In this document: in pieces, positions 1-10,022 of the stretch
How positions within the stretch are numbered: position 1 is the stretch's first letter
How the letters are laid out: every line of letters begins with the position of its first letter
Source of the DNA: Obelidium mucronatum
Lineage: Eukaryota; Chytridiomycota; Chytridiomycetes; Chytridiales; Chytriomycetaceae
DNA: 64,000 bases
Direction of reading: 5' to 3'
Assembly: GCA_025765595.1 (NCBI GenBank)
Contig: JAIVFH010000015.1
Location: 124,001 to 188,000, forward strand
Position numbers and translations under genes: made by a program
The notes under the pieces: generated by a model
What the model was told of the DNA's origin: nothing
What the model saw: only the letters and a program-made list of their open reading frames with translations
The model's database searches: none

Positions 1-64
1 TACTTTTTTTTTTAATTCATAGAAACACTTTAAAAAAAAACACAGACGCCCACAGAATTTCTTT

Positions 65-921
65 TCATGAATGATACCCAGGAGTTGGAGAAGAATACCC
101 TGGCAGTCCCAAACTCGGCCTCCCCACACGTATCATAAAACTATTCCGCCCAACCGTATCGCTTGAAGGCATTCTCATTTCCATATTCACTTCTTCCAAA
201 ACCTGAATGACGAGAATCATTCCAAACACGTGTGTTGGAGCTGAATCCAGTTTCAAAATAGTCTTGATATTCAATGGCGCGTCCTGCTTATTCCATGATT
301 CCAAGCACTTTTCTATTTCTCGAATATACTGTAATAGAGGAGGGGGGTGTCAAATCGACAGAATTCGCAGGAACAGCTTACTTTTGGAGTTCGTTTCGCC
401 AAATACCGACTCAAAAACGCGACCGGAATAATCGGAATCATGATTGTAGCCGAAAGCCCTTGCGCAAGTTTCCCAGACGTTGTCAGCCACATTGCCAAGT
501 CCACGCCCAAAATCAAGTATCCAACAACCAAGAGGTACCAAAGCTGCGAGTAATCATTGAACTCAATGCGGCCGTTTAATTTCTTGTTGATTTCTTGGAT
601 TCTGATGGAGTATACGGAGCTTGGAATCCTTCCGGCAAGGGTGGGGGGTACTGTTTCTGAAAACGTTGACGATGATTGCGTTGGGCATTGGATTGATGCT
701 AAAATACGGTGGCCATCTTGTAAGGCATCAGGATCGATATAGAATAGTGGATGGTTCGGGGCCATTTGTGAAGTAGGTGCAGAAGGTTGCGGTCTGTCCT
801 CAATTGGAATCACAGTATAAGGACGGTCGATGCCTAAACTAGAGCGAGCTGCATGAATTCCATCAGCTATTAAGGCAGCTGGTACCAGCGATTGAGACGG
901 TCGACTGGGTTCCACGGACAT
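65..921 (-). CDS. Two-helix membrane protein, tandem family copy 1
   Basis: Function not recognised. Two exons, 921-382 and 328-65 (267 aa), with a phase-0 GT-AG intron after an Arg-Thr-Pro-Lys motif. The N-terminal third is polar and low in structure. It is followed by a conserved block (SSVYSIRIQEINKKL, then NDYSQLWYLLV), two hydrophobic segments separated by a short loop, and after the intron a soluble domain ending in GRPSLGLPGYSSPTPGY. The same order of parts occurs in the next four genes and at 19726-20691. I chose the ATG at 921 because the neighbouring copies have similarly short leaders; an in-frame ATG at 984 is possible. Topology suggests a membrane hairpin with both tails on the same side (inference). 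Confidence 0.7.
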
Positions 922-1178
922 GAATTTGATTTGGGGGGCAAACTGTGGAAATGAGTGATTTCTGTTTACAAGGAAAAGCCTCACTCGATTCTAAATACTA
1001 AAAAAATTACTTGCAACTTTCTATTTACTTTATTTTTTAAATACTTAAGTCTATAATTCGATCGCATATCTCTTTTGCGTCTCTCCTTTTGTTGCATAAG
1101 ATATATCGCGTCTCTCCTTCTATCTATGAGGCCTTATTCTACAAACTAAATCGCCCTAATCCCCAAGTTACTAATCCG

Positions 1179-2087
1179 TCAATCTTTATAGCTCGGTGCT
1201 GGGCTATTATAAGTCGGTAATCCCAAACTGGGACGACCATATCGAATCATCATACTCCGTCGCCCAACAGTATCGCTAGATGAAAGCCGTTGATCCATAT
1301 TCACTTCCTCAAAGACTTCCAACACAATTTCGATTCCAAAAATCCCGATTCCAGAAGCTTGAATCCTTACACAGGTCTTGATTTTCAAGGGAGCATCCTT
1401 TTCGTTCCAAGTTTGTACGTGTCTTTCAATCTTGCGCACAAACTTTAAGAAAAAAAAAAAAAAAAGAACGAGAGTTGGTGTTAATTTAGCTGGAGTGCGC
1501 GTGGAGTGTGGTGTGTTCCAAGAGCAAATACTCACGTATGGTTTCTGTTTCGCCAGAAAGTAACTCAAAAAGCCGATCGGGATAACAGGTAAGAACAGTG
1601 CCAATCCGATATATATTGGCACCATCGATTCTTTCAGCAAATACACGGCAAGATCCATGGCAACGCAAAAGTACCCGATTATCAGCAGGTACCAAAGCTG
1701 TGCATAATCATTGATTTGCTGCCTTCCACCCAACAGACCATTCAGCTCCTGAATACGAATGGAATATACAGAGCTTGCAATTCTACCCGTAAGGGTTGAT
1801 GGGAGATTGGTTTGAAAGGTTGGCGAATATTCCGAAGTTGGACATCTGATGGATGCAATTATTCGATATCCGTCTTTCACTTCTTCCGGGTTGATGTAAA
1901 AGACTGGATGGTTTGTTACAGCTTCATGATCAGCCGAATTGAGAGTCACGGCGGGGCTTCTTGCGCTTGGTGGCGGGGCACAATGACTCGGAATTACCAG
2001 CGAGGTTGACCTCTCCCCATTGATTCCATCATTTGGAGGAGTAAGGACCAAAGACGGTACTGCACCCTGGTCTACAGTGGTAGGCAT
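1179..2087 (-). CDS. Two-helix membrane protein, tandem family copy 2
   Basis: Closest in appearance to copy 1. Exons 2087-1536 and 1442-1179 give 271 aa. The intron sits at exactly the same place and phase as in copy 1 and has a long T tract before its AG. The intron happens to be open in frame, so a naive reading gives a 302-aa protein with a run of Phe; that run is intron. Conserved parts are an Ile-Ala-Ser-Ile-Arg-Cys motif before the membrane region, SSVYSIRIQELNGLL, NDYAQLWYLL, two hydrophobic stretches, and the tail GRPSLGLPTYNSPAPSY. Function unknown. Confidence 0.72.
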   Translation of the reverse strand: MPTTVDQGAVPSLVLTPPNDGINGERSTSLVIPSHCAPPPSARSPAVTLNSADHEAVTNHPVFYINPEEVKDGYRIIASIRCPTSEYSPTFQTNLPSTLTGRIASSVYSIRIQELNGLLGGRQQINDYAQLWYLLIIGYFCVAMDLAVYLLKESMVPIYIGLALFLPVIPIGFLSYFLAKQKPYVSICSWNTPHSTRTPAKLTPTLVLFFFFFLKFVRKIERHVQTWNEKDAPLKIKTCVRIQASGIGIFGIEIVLEVFEEVNMDQRLSSSDTVGRRSMMIRYGRPSLGLPTYNSPAPSYKD

Positions 2088-2199
2088 TTATGTGCCAATA
2101 TAATGCCTTTTTTGGTGTTAATTTCTCTCGCTTGTATACACCATTCAAGCTGTAAATTGACTGGAAGTGTTTATTCAAAGAATTACATCAAAGAGGCCA

Positions 2200-3043
2200 T
2201 TATGATGAATAACTAGGAGTTGGGCTATGGTATCGCGGTAAGCCGTTTCCGATACTTGGTCTACCGAATCTTGATGCTGTAGAAGGTCGAGGGAGTGTTT
2301 GAGTGGCAAGTGATAAAGAGTCGTCGAGGATATCAATGCTTAGAACCACCCCGAATAGAGTGTTTTGTTTGGGTTGACGATTTAATTCATATCGAATTGA
2401 TTGTCCAGAATCATGATCGCTCCATTGTTTCAAAAGCCCTTCGAGTTCACGAACATGCTGTCAACTCGGCGTTAAGTGTATTTTGGGAAATGCCATGAAA
2501 ACGCACCTTTGGCCGCCTGGAAGTCAAATACCGACAAAGAAACCACAATGGAACTAGCGGCGCAATTAACGCGATATTGTACACTGATGTCGTTGGCAAC
2601 TGAACAGCAATGACCACAGTCACAATCACCAACACATAAACAACGAAAAGCATATTCCACAGGTCCGAATATTCATTAAGATTCCGCCTTTTCTGAAGGC
2701 TCTTATTCGCCTCCTTGATCCTCATGAGAAATACTGTGTTTGCCATTCGTGCTTGTAACCGTGATGGCATCTCCTCTTTGAATTTGCAGACGCCATCTTT
2801 CTGGATGCAATATATTACGGCGATCCGCCTTCGTCGATATTCAAGTTCTTCTTCGATCGCTGTGGAAGCATTGTTGAATCCAGCGAGGGCAAGGCCGCCA
2901 ATAATGGCTGTTGATTGGGTTCCGACCCGAGCATATGGTCTTTCTAAGCCAACGCTTCTGCGAGCCGCAAAAGAAACTCTTTGGGTCTCGTTTGCATTGG
3001 TTGAAGGCGGAAGACTGGGTGGGGTGACAGCGTCGCTTGACAT
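2200..3043 (-). CDS. Two-helix membrane protein, tandem family copy 3
   Basis: Exons 3043-2507 and 2457-2200 give 264 aa; the intron is phase 0 after Arg-Arg-Pro-Lys, as in copies 1 and 2. The ATG at 3043 is used because the codon two positions upstream that would extend the frame is TTG, not ATG. It has the family block (ANTVFLMRIKEANKSL, NEYSDLWNML), two hydrophobic segments, and a shorter C-terminal tail ending GRPSIGNGLPRYHSPTPSY. Function unknown. It lies head-to-tail with its paralogues, about 150 bp from copies 2 and 4. Confidence 0.7.
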
Positions 3044-3153
3044 GGCCAATTTATATTGCTCAATTAAAAGGACGTGAACTGATACGGTATTTTTTAAATA
3101 AGACCAGCCTCACACATCATTCCTGATGAAAAATTCATTTCCTTCAGCAAAGT

Positions 3154-4020
3154 TCAATGAGGTGCGTTTATTTCATAGCTTGGAGCCCGACTTTGATACC
3201 GTGGCAACCCAAAACTCGGTCTCCCAAATCGAGAAACCGTGCTAGTTCTACTCCAATTCAAATCTCCCATAGCTAAATAGTCCACTCCATCATACACGTC
3301 AACTTGCATGGTAGCCTTGAACATTGTCCCGCGAACAGCAGACCATTGCAGAACATAAACCACCCGCTGACTGGAATCTTGGATATTCCATTCGTCCAGT
3401 ATAATTTTCAACTGCTTAATATATTTGGGCGGTCGCCTGGAACAGTAATGGCACACGACCCCAAAGGGAACCAGCCCCGCAACAATCACAATATTCCAAG
3501 GCGATGTATCAGGGAGTTTGAGAGCGGATGAAATAGTCACACCAAGCACAACATACGCCATTAGCAACAAGTACCAGAGGATTGAGTAATCGTTCAGGCT
3601 TCTTAGCCGCTTCGCTGACAGAACCTTGTTCAATTGTTGGATTCGAACAGTGAAAACAGAATTCGCCATTCGGAGTTCCAGTTGTGGTGGGATCGTTTCA
3701 ACGAACTGGTAAATGTTGTTGGTTTTGTGGCATTCAATGGATGCAAGTGGCTCGCGTGGCTCTGTCCTTCGAGCTGCGCTAACTCCTTCTGAAATTCTGT
3801 TATTCGATTCATCAGAAGTCGAGAGTGCTGTAGGTGCAAATGCTACTCTTGGATGGGCACCGCCGCTGCTGCTTCTTGGCGTTCTTGCCGTATTGTCAAT
3901 GGCAAAAGACGATCTTTCAGGTGAATAATTCTCAGATTCCCGGACTGGACTGCCGTTTGCCACTGTTGGATTATCTGCAACGTTGTCTGGTGAAGTTGAA
4001 AGTGGTGGAGCTGGTATCAT
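3154..4020 (-). CDS. Two-helix membrane protein, tandem family copy 4, intronless
   Basis: A single uninterrupted 288-codon frame. Where copies 1-3 have an intron, this copy reads straight through Arg-Arg-Pro-Pro-Lys-Tyr-Ile-Lys with no base added or lost, so the intron is cleanly absent. The family block is present (ANSVFTVRIQQLNKVL, NDYSILWYLLL), as are two hydrophobic segments and the tail GRPSFGLPRYQSRAPSY. The N-terminus is longer and Ser/Pro-rich. Function unknown. Confidence 0.75.
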   Translation of the reverse strand: MIPAPPLSTSPDNVADNPTVANGSPVRESENYSPERSSFAIDNTARTPRSSSGGAHPRVAFAPTALSTSDESNNRISEGVSAARRTEPREPLASIECHKTNNIYQFVETIPPQLELRMANSVFTVRIQQLNKVLSAKRLRSLNDYSILWYLLLMAYVVLGVTISSALKLPDTSPWNIVIVAGLVPFGVVCHYCSRRPPKYIKQLKIILDEWNIQDSSQRVVYVLQWSAVRGTMFKATMQVDVYDGVDYLAMGDLNWSRTSTVSRFGRPSFGLPRYQSRAPSYEINAPH

Positions 4021-4165
4021 TCTTGTTTACACAAATCTCATTTACCAAAATCCAAATCATGATTCAAGTCAACAGGATTCAAATCATTATAACTTACACT
4101 TATTTCCCGTCTGTATAACTCCGTGGAGAACAACAGTTTATTTTAAACGCATAGAAATCATGTCT

Positions 4166-5115
4166 TCACGACATGTAGCTGGGAGCAGGGCTTTGCAGCG
4201 CATAACTTGGCGCAGGACTTTGATACAAAGGCAGTCCGAAGCTTGGTCTCCCAAACCGCGAAACAGTGCTCACTCTTGTCAAATTCAGGGCTGCATGTCC
4301 TCCCGTCAAATTCGCTTCATCAAACACATCCACTTGTAAGGAAACTTTGAACATTGTTCCGTGCACAGCTCTTCTTTGGAGCACATAGAGAATACGTTGT
4401 TCCGCATCTTGTGAATTCCATTCCACCAAAAGACTCTCTGTTGAAGACAAATTAGAAGTTCGACTTGGAATTAGTCAAAGAAGGAGGAATTACCCATTGT
4501 CTTGATATAACTAGGAGGCCGACGCGCCAAAAAGTGGCATGCATAACCCATAGGAAGTAGTGAAGCAAAAAGAACAATATTCCAAGGCGAATTGGCGGGA
4601 ACTTTCAGCACCATCAGAACCGTGATTCCCAACGCTGTGTAAATAAGCAAGAAAACGTAGTACAGAAGCGCGTAGTCATCAAGGCTCTTTCGGCCTTCCA
4701 AAATCTTGTTAAGCTGCTGCATTCGCATTGTGTAGACTGAGTTTGCCATTCGTAGTTCCAGTTGAATAGGAATGAATTCGTCAAATTGGCAGGTTCCGTT
4801 TGATTGCTTGCACTCTATCGAAGCTAAAGGTAGTGGTGAGGCAGCTGCATTGACGTTCGTAGACCGTGAGGAATCCATGGCTGGGCCACCAGCAATATTG
4901 GCAACAGGGCTAGCTGGTACATCGATGCTCGTCGTGGTTGGAGCAAAGGCAATTCTTCCATACACTCTCTCAGTTCCAACGCTTGGTCGAACAGTGATTG
5001 AGGTTCTCGAGGGGGTGGAGGCAGCCACAGCGGTGTTGGCGACAGTATTAGCTGCCACAAGGGCTTCTGCGTTGGTCAATATTGCAGGGGGCTGAGTTGG
5101 TGGTGTTGCTGACAT
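4166..5115 (-). CDS. Two-helix membrane protein, tandem family copy 5
   Basis: Exons 5115-4494 and 4437-4166 (297 aa) starting at the ATG at 5115. The intron is in a different place from copies 1-3: it lies 16 nt further into the coding sequence and in phase 1, between Lys-Thr-Met and Ser-Leu-Leu. The family block (ANSVYTMRMQQLNKIL, DDYALLYYVFLL), two hydrophobic stretches and a repeated SPAPSY tail are present. Upstream, the frame continues without a stop into a copia-type Gag-integrase ORF, so the true 5' end could be much further away. Function unknown. Confidence 0.7.
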
Positions 5116-7512
5116 GGTTAGTTTGTATCCATACCACTGTTCGAATGCGGTTTTGTTTGTGTCAATAGATGTTGTGTTTTTGGAGCGGTTGTCTGTGTAC
5201 GCATTGTTATTCGCAGTCCAGCCCCAGTATCTGTCATTTACTCCAGTTTCCTTGTGGACTGCACGTATTCTGTCAAATAAAGTTGAGTTGTATCGTTCGA
5301 CTTGGTAGACGTTTTGATGTTGTCCTTGTCCGCTGATTTTCTGTTGGATTCCGAGTCTTTTGAAGATTTCTTCCAACATTCCTGACGTGTTTTCACTTCC
5401 AGCGTCCAATTTCCAGATTCTTGTTTTTCCTGGATGGATACGTTCAACCCATTTGATGAAGTATTCAACATCTTCATAGAGTTGGTCTTTGTGTTTAAAG
5501 TTGAATACAAATCGCATTGTCGTTGCTTGACATGATATTCCCAGTGATCCAACGTTTCCATATGCGTCGGGAATTTTGGCGAAGACCGCGTCACATTGGA
5601 ATACTTCCGCGACTCCATATTTATGGTGACCATCGTTACCATTGTAAGGGTAGCGGTTGATTTTTGCGAGGATGCAACTACTGCAGTGTGGTTTTCTGCA
5701 TGGGCACGTGCCGTCCAGTTTGACGTTGGAGATTTTCATTCCTCGAACAATGTTTTCTGTGGCTTTAACCGCTTCCATATTGAGGTGATTGAAGCGTAAG
5801 TGATGGGTTTGAAGTGTGATCGCTGATGGTGGAATAGAGCTCCGAGCTATGTTTGCTGATTCGGTGGTTGTTGGTTGGTTTGTGTTCTGATGAGTTTCCC
5901 AGTTGGATTCTGAAATAGTGACGTGAGAGCACGCGGGTTCTATGTTAATATTGGGACAACTCACATAATGTGAGTTGTCGAGATCCACCCCCATTTGGTC
6001 TGTGCGTGAATCAGCCCTCGTTGGCTTCACCGCTGTGGGGGTTTCACTCAGGCAACTCGAAGGTGGAGCACAACTTCCATCTTCACCACTCGGGGTTTCC
6101 AGGTTTGTTGACGTTGATCCTGATTTTTTCTGATGGGTGTTTTGCTGTTGTTGTGGTGGTTTCTTTTGTGGAGAGGCAACTTGCGCATATGTTTGCTGCG
6201 GTTGTGGTGGAGGTGTTGTATTTCGTTGGATTGGTGCTGCTGTTTCATTTGGTGATGGCAGTGGCGGTGGTGGTGGACGTGGTGTGTCTGTATTTTTGGT
6301 TTCCGTTGGTGTTGTTGTTTTTGTTGGTTTTTCATTTTTGGCTGGAATTGTCACTTTGAGGATTTCGGGCAGAGTTTCATCGTCGCTTTCGTCATTGGAG
6401 AGGTTTTGGAGAGGAGAGTAATAATTGGTAGATGGTTCGGCTTTATTGTTGTTTTGCTTTTCATTCCACTTATCCAATCTTCCTTGCGACTTTGCCTTCT
6501 TGAAATCGTTGCATGGGAGCATGTGACCATAGAGCTTACAGGTTTCGCATTGGTTGCAGATCTTGTCGCCTCGCTTGAGAAAGTAGCAGTCAATTGCATG
6601 GCACTTGTCGCACGGGTGCATTTCACGTGTTCCGCCATCTTGCTTGGTTGCAGGCTTTCCTTCCGTTGGTTTTTGTTCAGTGAGGTGGGCCTTTTCCTTC
6701 TTCTTTGGCGAGGTTGGGCGGCCTTCCTTTGGCCAGTTGGTGATCAGGATGTAGATGGTTTCGTCTGTCGTGATCTCGTTTCTTTCAGTGGCTGCTTTGC
6801 GGTACAGGTTGTACAGGTCCTTGAAGTATCCCTTGATGTCCCCGAGAGTGGCGTTGTTGTTTCCGTTGGTTTTGAATTTGCTGACGTGCTCTTGGTTTTC
6901 CATAGTGAAACGAGCCGAAATTTTGTTGTAAATTTCAGGTTCTTCAATGGTCATCCCATTGGTGCGCATTTCAAAGATAAGTTCTTCGGCACGGATCAAG
7001 TAGTCCTGGTAAGTCTCCCAGTTGTATTGCTTGATGTCCTCCCATTTCTTTTGTAGTTCTGGGTGAATGTCATTCATTTCACGATTGAGCATGGTGTTGA
7101 GTTGGTCCCATGCCTCATTTGCATTTCCAGCATTGACAATGGATTTGGTAAGCTGGTCATCGATGGAGCCTCGAAGGATTTTCAAGATTGCTGAGTCGGT
7201 GGACTTGTTCTGGAGGATGGCAGTACGATGTGCCTGTTTTTCTGCAAAGGTAGCGGTAGCTCCAGCCTTGATCATGTCAATGGTTGGGTCCTCGTATCCA
7301 AGGATTAAATGGTCCTTGAGGTCCGTAATGTCAGTGGCCGTATTGTCCTTGACAGGTTTTCCTGGACTGGAATTGCTTGTTCTGTACTTGAAGGAGAGGG
7401 CATAGTAGCCTGTTTTTGGTTGGTGTGCATGGACTTCCCCCATGAGATTGGATTTCCATTGGGCGTAGAAGGTGCGGGAGTTTGCCCGTGTGAGAGGCGT
7501 AAGCGTCGTCAT
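5116..7512 (-). CDS. Gag-integrase polyprotein fragment (copia type)
   Basis: Open from the ATG at 7512 to the junction at 5116 with no stop codon. The N-terminal part looks like a copia Gag. Around 6500-6620 there is a Cys/His-rich stretch (CDKCHAIDC, CNQCETC, YGHMLPC). Near 5640-5790 an HLRFNHLN...C..C..C region matches the Gag-pre-integrase zinc domain. The integrase core follows, with acidic residues in FQCDAVF, WKLDAGSEN and NVYQVERYN, i.e. the D-D-35-E pattern. The frame ends in WYGYKLT and continues directly into the Met of the host-type gene. In a complete element, reverse transcriptase would follow. Confidence 0.78.
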
Positions 7513-7563
7513 GGGTTCGGTTGTTTTAAGGTTGCTCTTTTGGTGGGCAGAAGACGTCTTAAT

Positions 7564-7703
7564 CTGAGGAACGGTGTGTGTGTGAGCGATAGGGAACACA
7601 ACACAGAAGAATCAGAGCAAGAAGTGTAGTTTTATTATACCTGAGGAACGGTGTGTGTGTGAGCGATAGGGAACACAACACAGAAGAATCAGAGCAAGAA
7701 GTG
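7564..7703. repeat. 63-bp direct tandem duplication
   Basis: Two identical 63-bp copies at 7564-7626 and 7641-7703, separated by 14 bp. They contain a (GT)n stretch. Read on the minus strand each copy ends in CCTCAG, which resembles a 3' splice site, followed by different sequence (GTATAAT... or ATTAAG...). They lie just upstream of the copia Gag start. Confidence 0.9.
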
Positions 7704-8039
7704 AAGAAACACAAAGGGGAAAACGAAACAATATATAGTAAAATATTTGGGGGGTGGTTGAGTATGTGAAACCCGGAATAAATAACTAATGTTTCAGAAT
7801 ATTGATTGTGTTCAACATTTCCAAAATTGCTCGTAAGTGTAAAGATTATTCTGATGATTTTCAGAGATTAAAACCTGTGTGTAACGCTGATATAATCAAC
7901 TCAACAACCTTTCGCATTCGCACTCAGCGTCGTGCTTGATCGACTTTATTGATCGACTTAAATGATTTAGCTAGTATTAAACAATATGTTGACTTGGGCT
8001 TGTGATGAGCACAAGAAAAAAAGCGTGAAAACCAACTCG
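7704..8039. other. Intergenic region between copia remnant and SYLF gene
   Basis: 336 bp with no convincing coding sequence. On the minus strand a TATATA-like stretch near 7733 could serve the retroelement. A short direct repeat of GATCGACTT occurs at about 7939-7961, before the SYLF gene. An in-frame ATG at 7986 precedes the start preferred for the SYLF protein. Confidence 0.5.
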
Positions 8040-9560
8040 ATGTCCTTTTTCAGCAAACTCTCGGCAAAAGCCAACTCAGCTGCGTCCAAACTTGCCACTC
8101 AAGTAGACGGCGCTGCCAAGTCGTTTGGATCTAGAATTGACGAGGTTCAAGTGGCGATCACCTTACTCACATCCTAACATATTACTCCTTTTTTGGGCTC
8201 TTAGGCTGTTGCCAAGCAGAAGGAAACAACACCTACTGGCCAAGTCTTCAACCAGGACTTTTCTGGTGAATGCCAAAGAGCGGCTACGATCATCACGGAC
8301 TTTATTGGCCCACAGGCTGTTGCTGATGCTGCAAACGGTGGCTTGGACCATTCTATCCCAGGACATGTCATCAGTTAAGCTAGGAACTCTATCAATCACA
8401 TTGAATGCTAACTTATATGGGATTCAGCCAATGCAAAGGGGCTGGCCATTCTTCAAGTTGTTCGAGCTGGTATTTCAATCAGTGGTAGATATGGATCCGG
8501 TGTAGTGATCGCCCGTCTCCCTGACGGCTCCTGGTCAGCTCCAAGTGTTGTTAAAACCGCTGGACTTGTAAGTTGATCTGTTTGTGCAAACTCCACCAAC
8601 GTATCTGCTTCCTTTAGGGGGTTGGATTTCAAATTGGTGCGGATATCACAGACTTTGTCATGATTTTGAACACCGCAGAATCTGTCAAGGCGTTCTCTCA
8701 AGGTGGTGACATCAAAGTTGGTGGCTCTCTTTCTGGTAAGTTTGAGGAAAACTCTTGCGTCTTAGTAAAACCATCTTTCTCCCTATCAGTTGCTGCGGGT
8801 CCAATTGGGCGTTCGGCCGAGGCTTCCACCAGTATCACAAACGTGTCTCCTATCTTTTCATACTCGAAAAGCAAGGGCTTGTTTGCTGGTGCCTCTTTGG
8901 ACGGCTCTGCTGTCATGGAAGGCAAAGAAATCAATGAAAAGTACTATGGACGTCTTATTTCCGCACAAGAAATCCTGTCGGGCACTGTGGAGCGTCCGGC
9001 AGTTGCTGAAGGCTTGTACAAGTTGGGTATATTGTTGCTTCGTGAATATATTTCTAACTTCACACATAACTAGAGCTCTTGATGCGCGTTTGAAGCAGGA
9101 GTCCGAAGCGGCCCTTCCTCCAGCGCCTGTTCTCGCAACTGAAGCTACCAGCACCACCGAGACGAATCCAACTGTTGTAACTACTGCGACGGCGTCTGCC
9201 GCTGCCACGGTTGTTGTTGCCGCTGCCGCCGTTGCCCCTGCCGCTGAAGCACCAGTTTATGCTCCAGTCCCAGATGTTACCAGCAGTACTGCCACTGAAA
9301 CTCCATTATATGCTCCAGTTGCAACAATTCCCGAAGCTGCTCTATCTGGAACGTCTGAGGTCTTGTCATCGGCACCATCTACTTTGGAGGCGTCGGCTAC
9401 TGCTCCTGAAGCCAAAGTTTCGGTTCCACAACCTGAGGCAGTTATTGAAACACCTGCTCAAGCTTCTTCTGCGGTTGGAACACCTGTTCCAGTTACCACT
9501 GCTGCATCTGTTTCTGCAGCGGCCCCTGCCCCTGCCACAGCTCCTGCTTCCTCACCATAA
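8040..9560 (+). CDS. SYLF-domain (Ysc84/Lsb3-type) lipid- and actin-associated protein
   Basis: Six exons: 8040-8150, 8205-8373, 8428-8567, 8618-8735, 8790-9021, 9074-9560; 418 aa, phases consistent. Exons 2-5 encode the SYLF domain: AKGLAIL, a GSGVVIARLPDGSW stretch, QIGADITDFV, AAGPIGRSAE, the YSKSKGLFAGASLDG signature and KYYGR. In yeast Ysc84/Lsb3 this domain binds phosphoinositides and actin at endocytic sites and is followed by an SH3 domain. Here exon 6 instead encodes about 160 residues rich in Ala, Pro, Val and Thr with repeated VYAPV-like motifs and no SH3. The start at 8040 is favoured by the MSFFSKL opening; ATG 7986 is in frame upstream. A poly(A)-like AATAAA follows the stop. 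Confidence 0.88.
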
Positions 9561-9612
9561 GTTTTTTTGGTCCAAGTCAAAGTACAATAAACAGAATTCC
9601 ATTTTTTCTTCT

Positions 9613-9621
9613 ATATTATTC
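9613..9621. repeat. 9-bp target-site duplication, left copy
   Basis: ATATTATTC directly abuts the outer end of the left TIR; the identical 9-mer is at 14627-14635. Confidence 0.93.
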
Positions 9622-10022
9622 TAGGCTCAGTGTCAGCCTTGCTCTCGGAACTCTCAAAAAGAAAAAATAAAAAAATTTCCATTTTCGAGCCCCAGCGAGA
9701 AGGCTGATCGACAATCTTCAAAACCCGCCAACTCCATTTTTTGTAGCGGAAGAACCAGCGGATGGATCTTCCTCAAATTCGGCACAGGTGTAGTTCAACT
9801 TATTTTATTAGTTTTGGCGGCCTTTTGGCCACGTGTTTCTGACAGTTTCCGTTTGAATAGTGGGGCCGCGTTTCAGACGTCTCCAGCGGACTCAAAACAC
9901 GCTATATGCTCCTATGTCTCGTTTTTTTTTCAGTATATCCAATATATCAACATATTCTATTACCGTTCGACACGTTGATTTGACCTGGAAATCATTTTTT
10001 GTTCTGTCCGGAAACACATCAA
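9622..10022 (+). repeat. Left terminal inverted repeat of transposon
   Basis: Matches the reverse complement of 14226-14626 over all 401 bases by eye; identity is lost immediately inside (ACATCAACTC versus ACATCAATGT) and outside. It contains an ATG at 9914 that opens in frame into ORF1, and a T-tract plus CAG that resembles a 3' splice site. Confidence 0.92.

Larger units (their letters stand above)
5116..7703 (-). mobile_element. Ty1/copia-type retroelement remnant, truncated after integrase
   Basis: The region encodes a copia-like Gag, a Pro/Gln-rich spacer, a Gag-pre-integrase zinc domain and an integrase core, in that order. Reverse transcriptase and RNase H, which follow integrase in this superfamily, are missing: the element stops at the start codon of the neighbouring host gene. 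I cannot identify an aspartic-protease active-site motif in the spacer. No flanking long terminal repeat pair is visible. A 63-bp tandem duplication lies at its 5' side. The element is therefore 3'-truncated rather than 5'-truncated. Confidence 0.75.

Noticed and set aside
4471..7599. A single ordinary 1,042-aa protein gene
   Set aside because: The N-terminal two thirds is a copia Gag-integrase and the rest a host-family gene with its own ATG and paralogues; kept as two features plus a fusion finding. The first codon of the full frame (7599) is GTG, not ATG.
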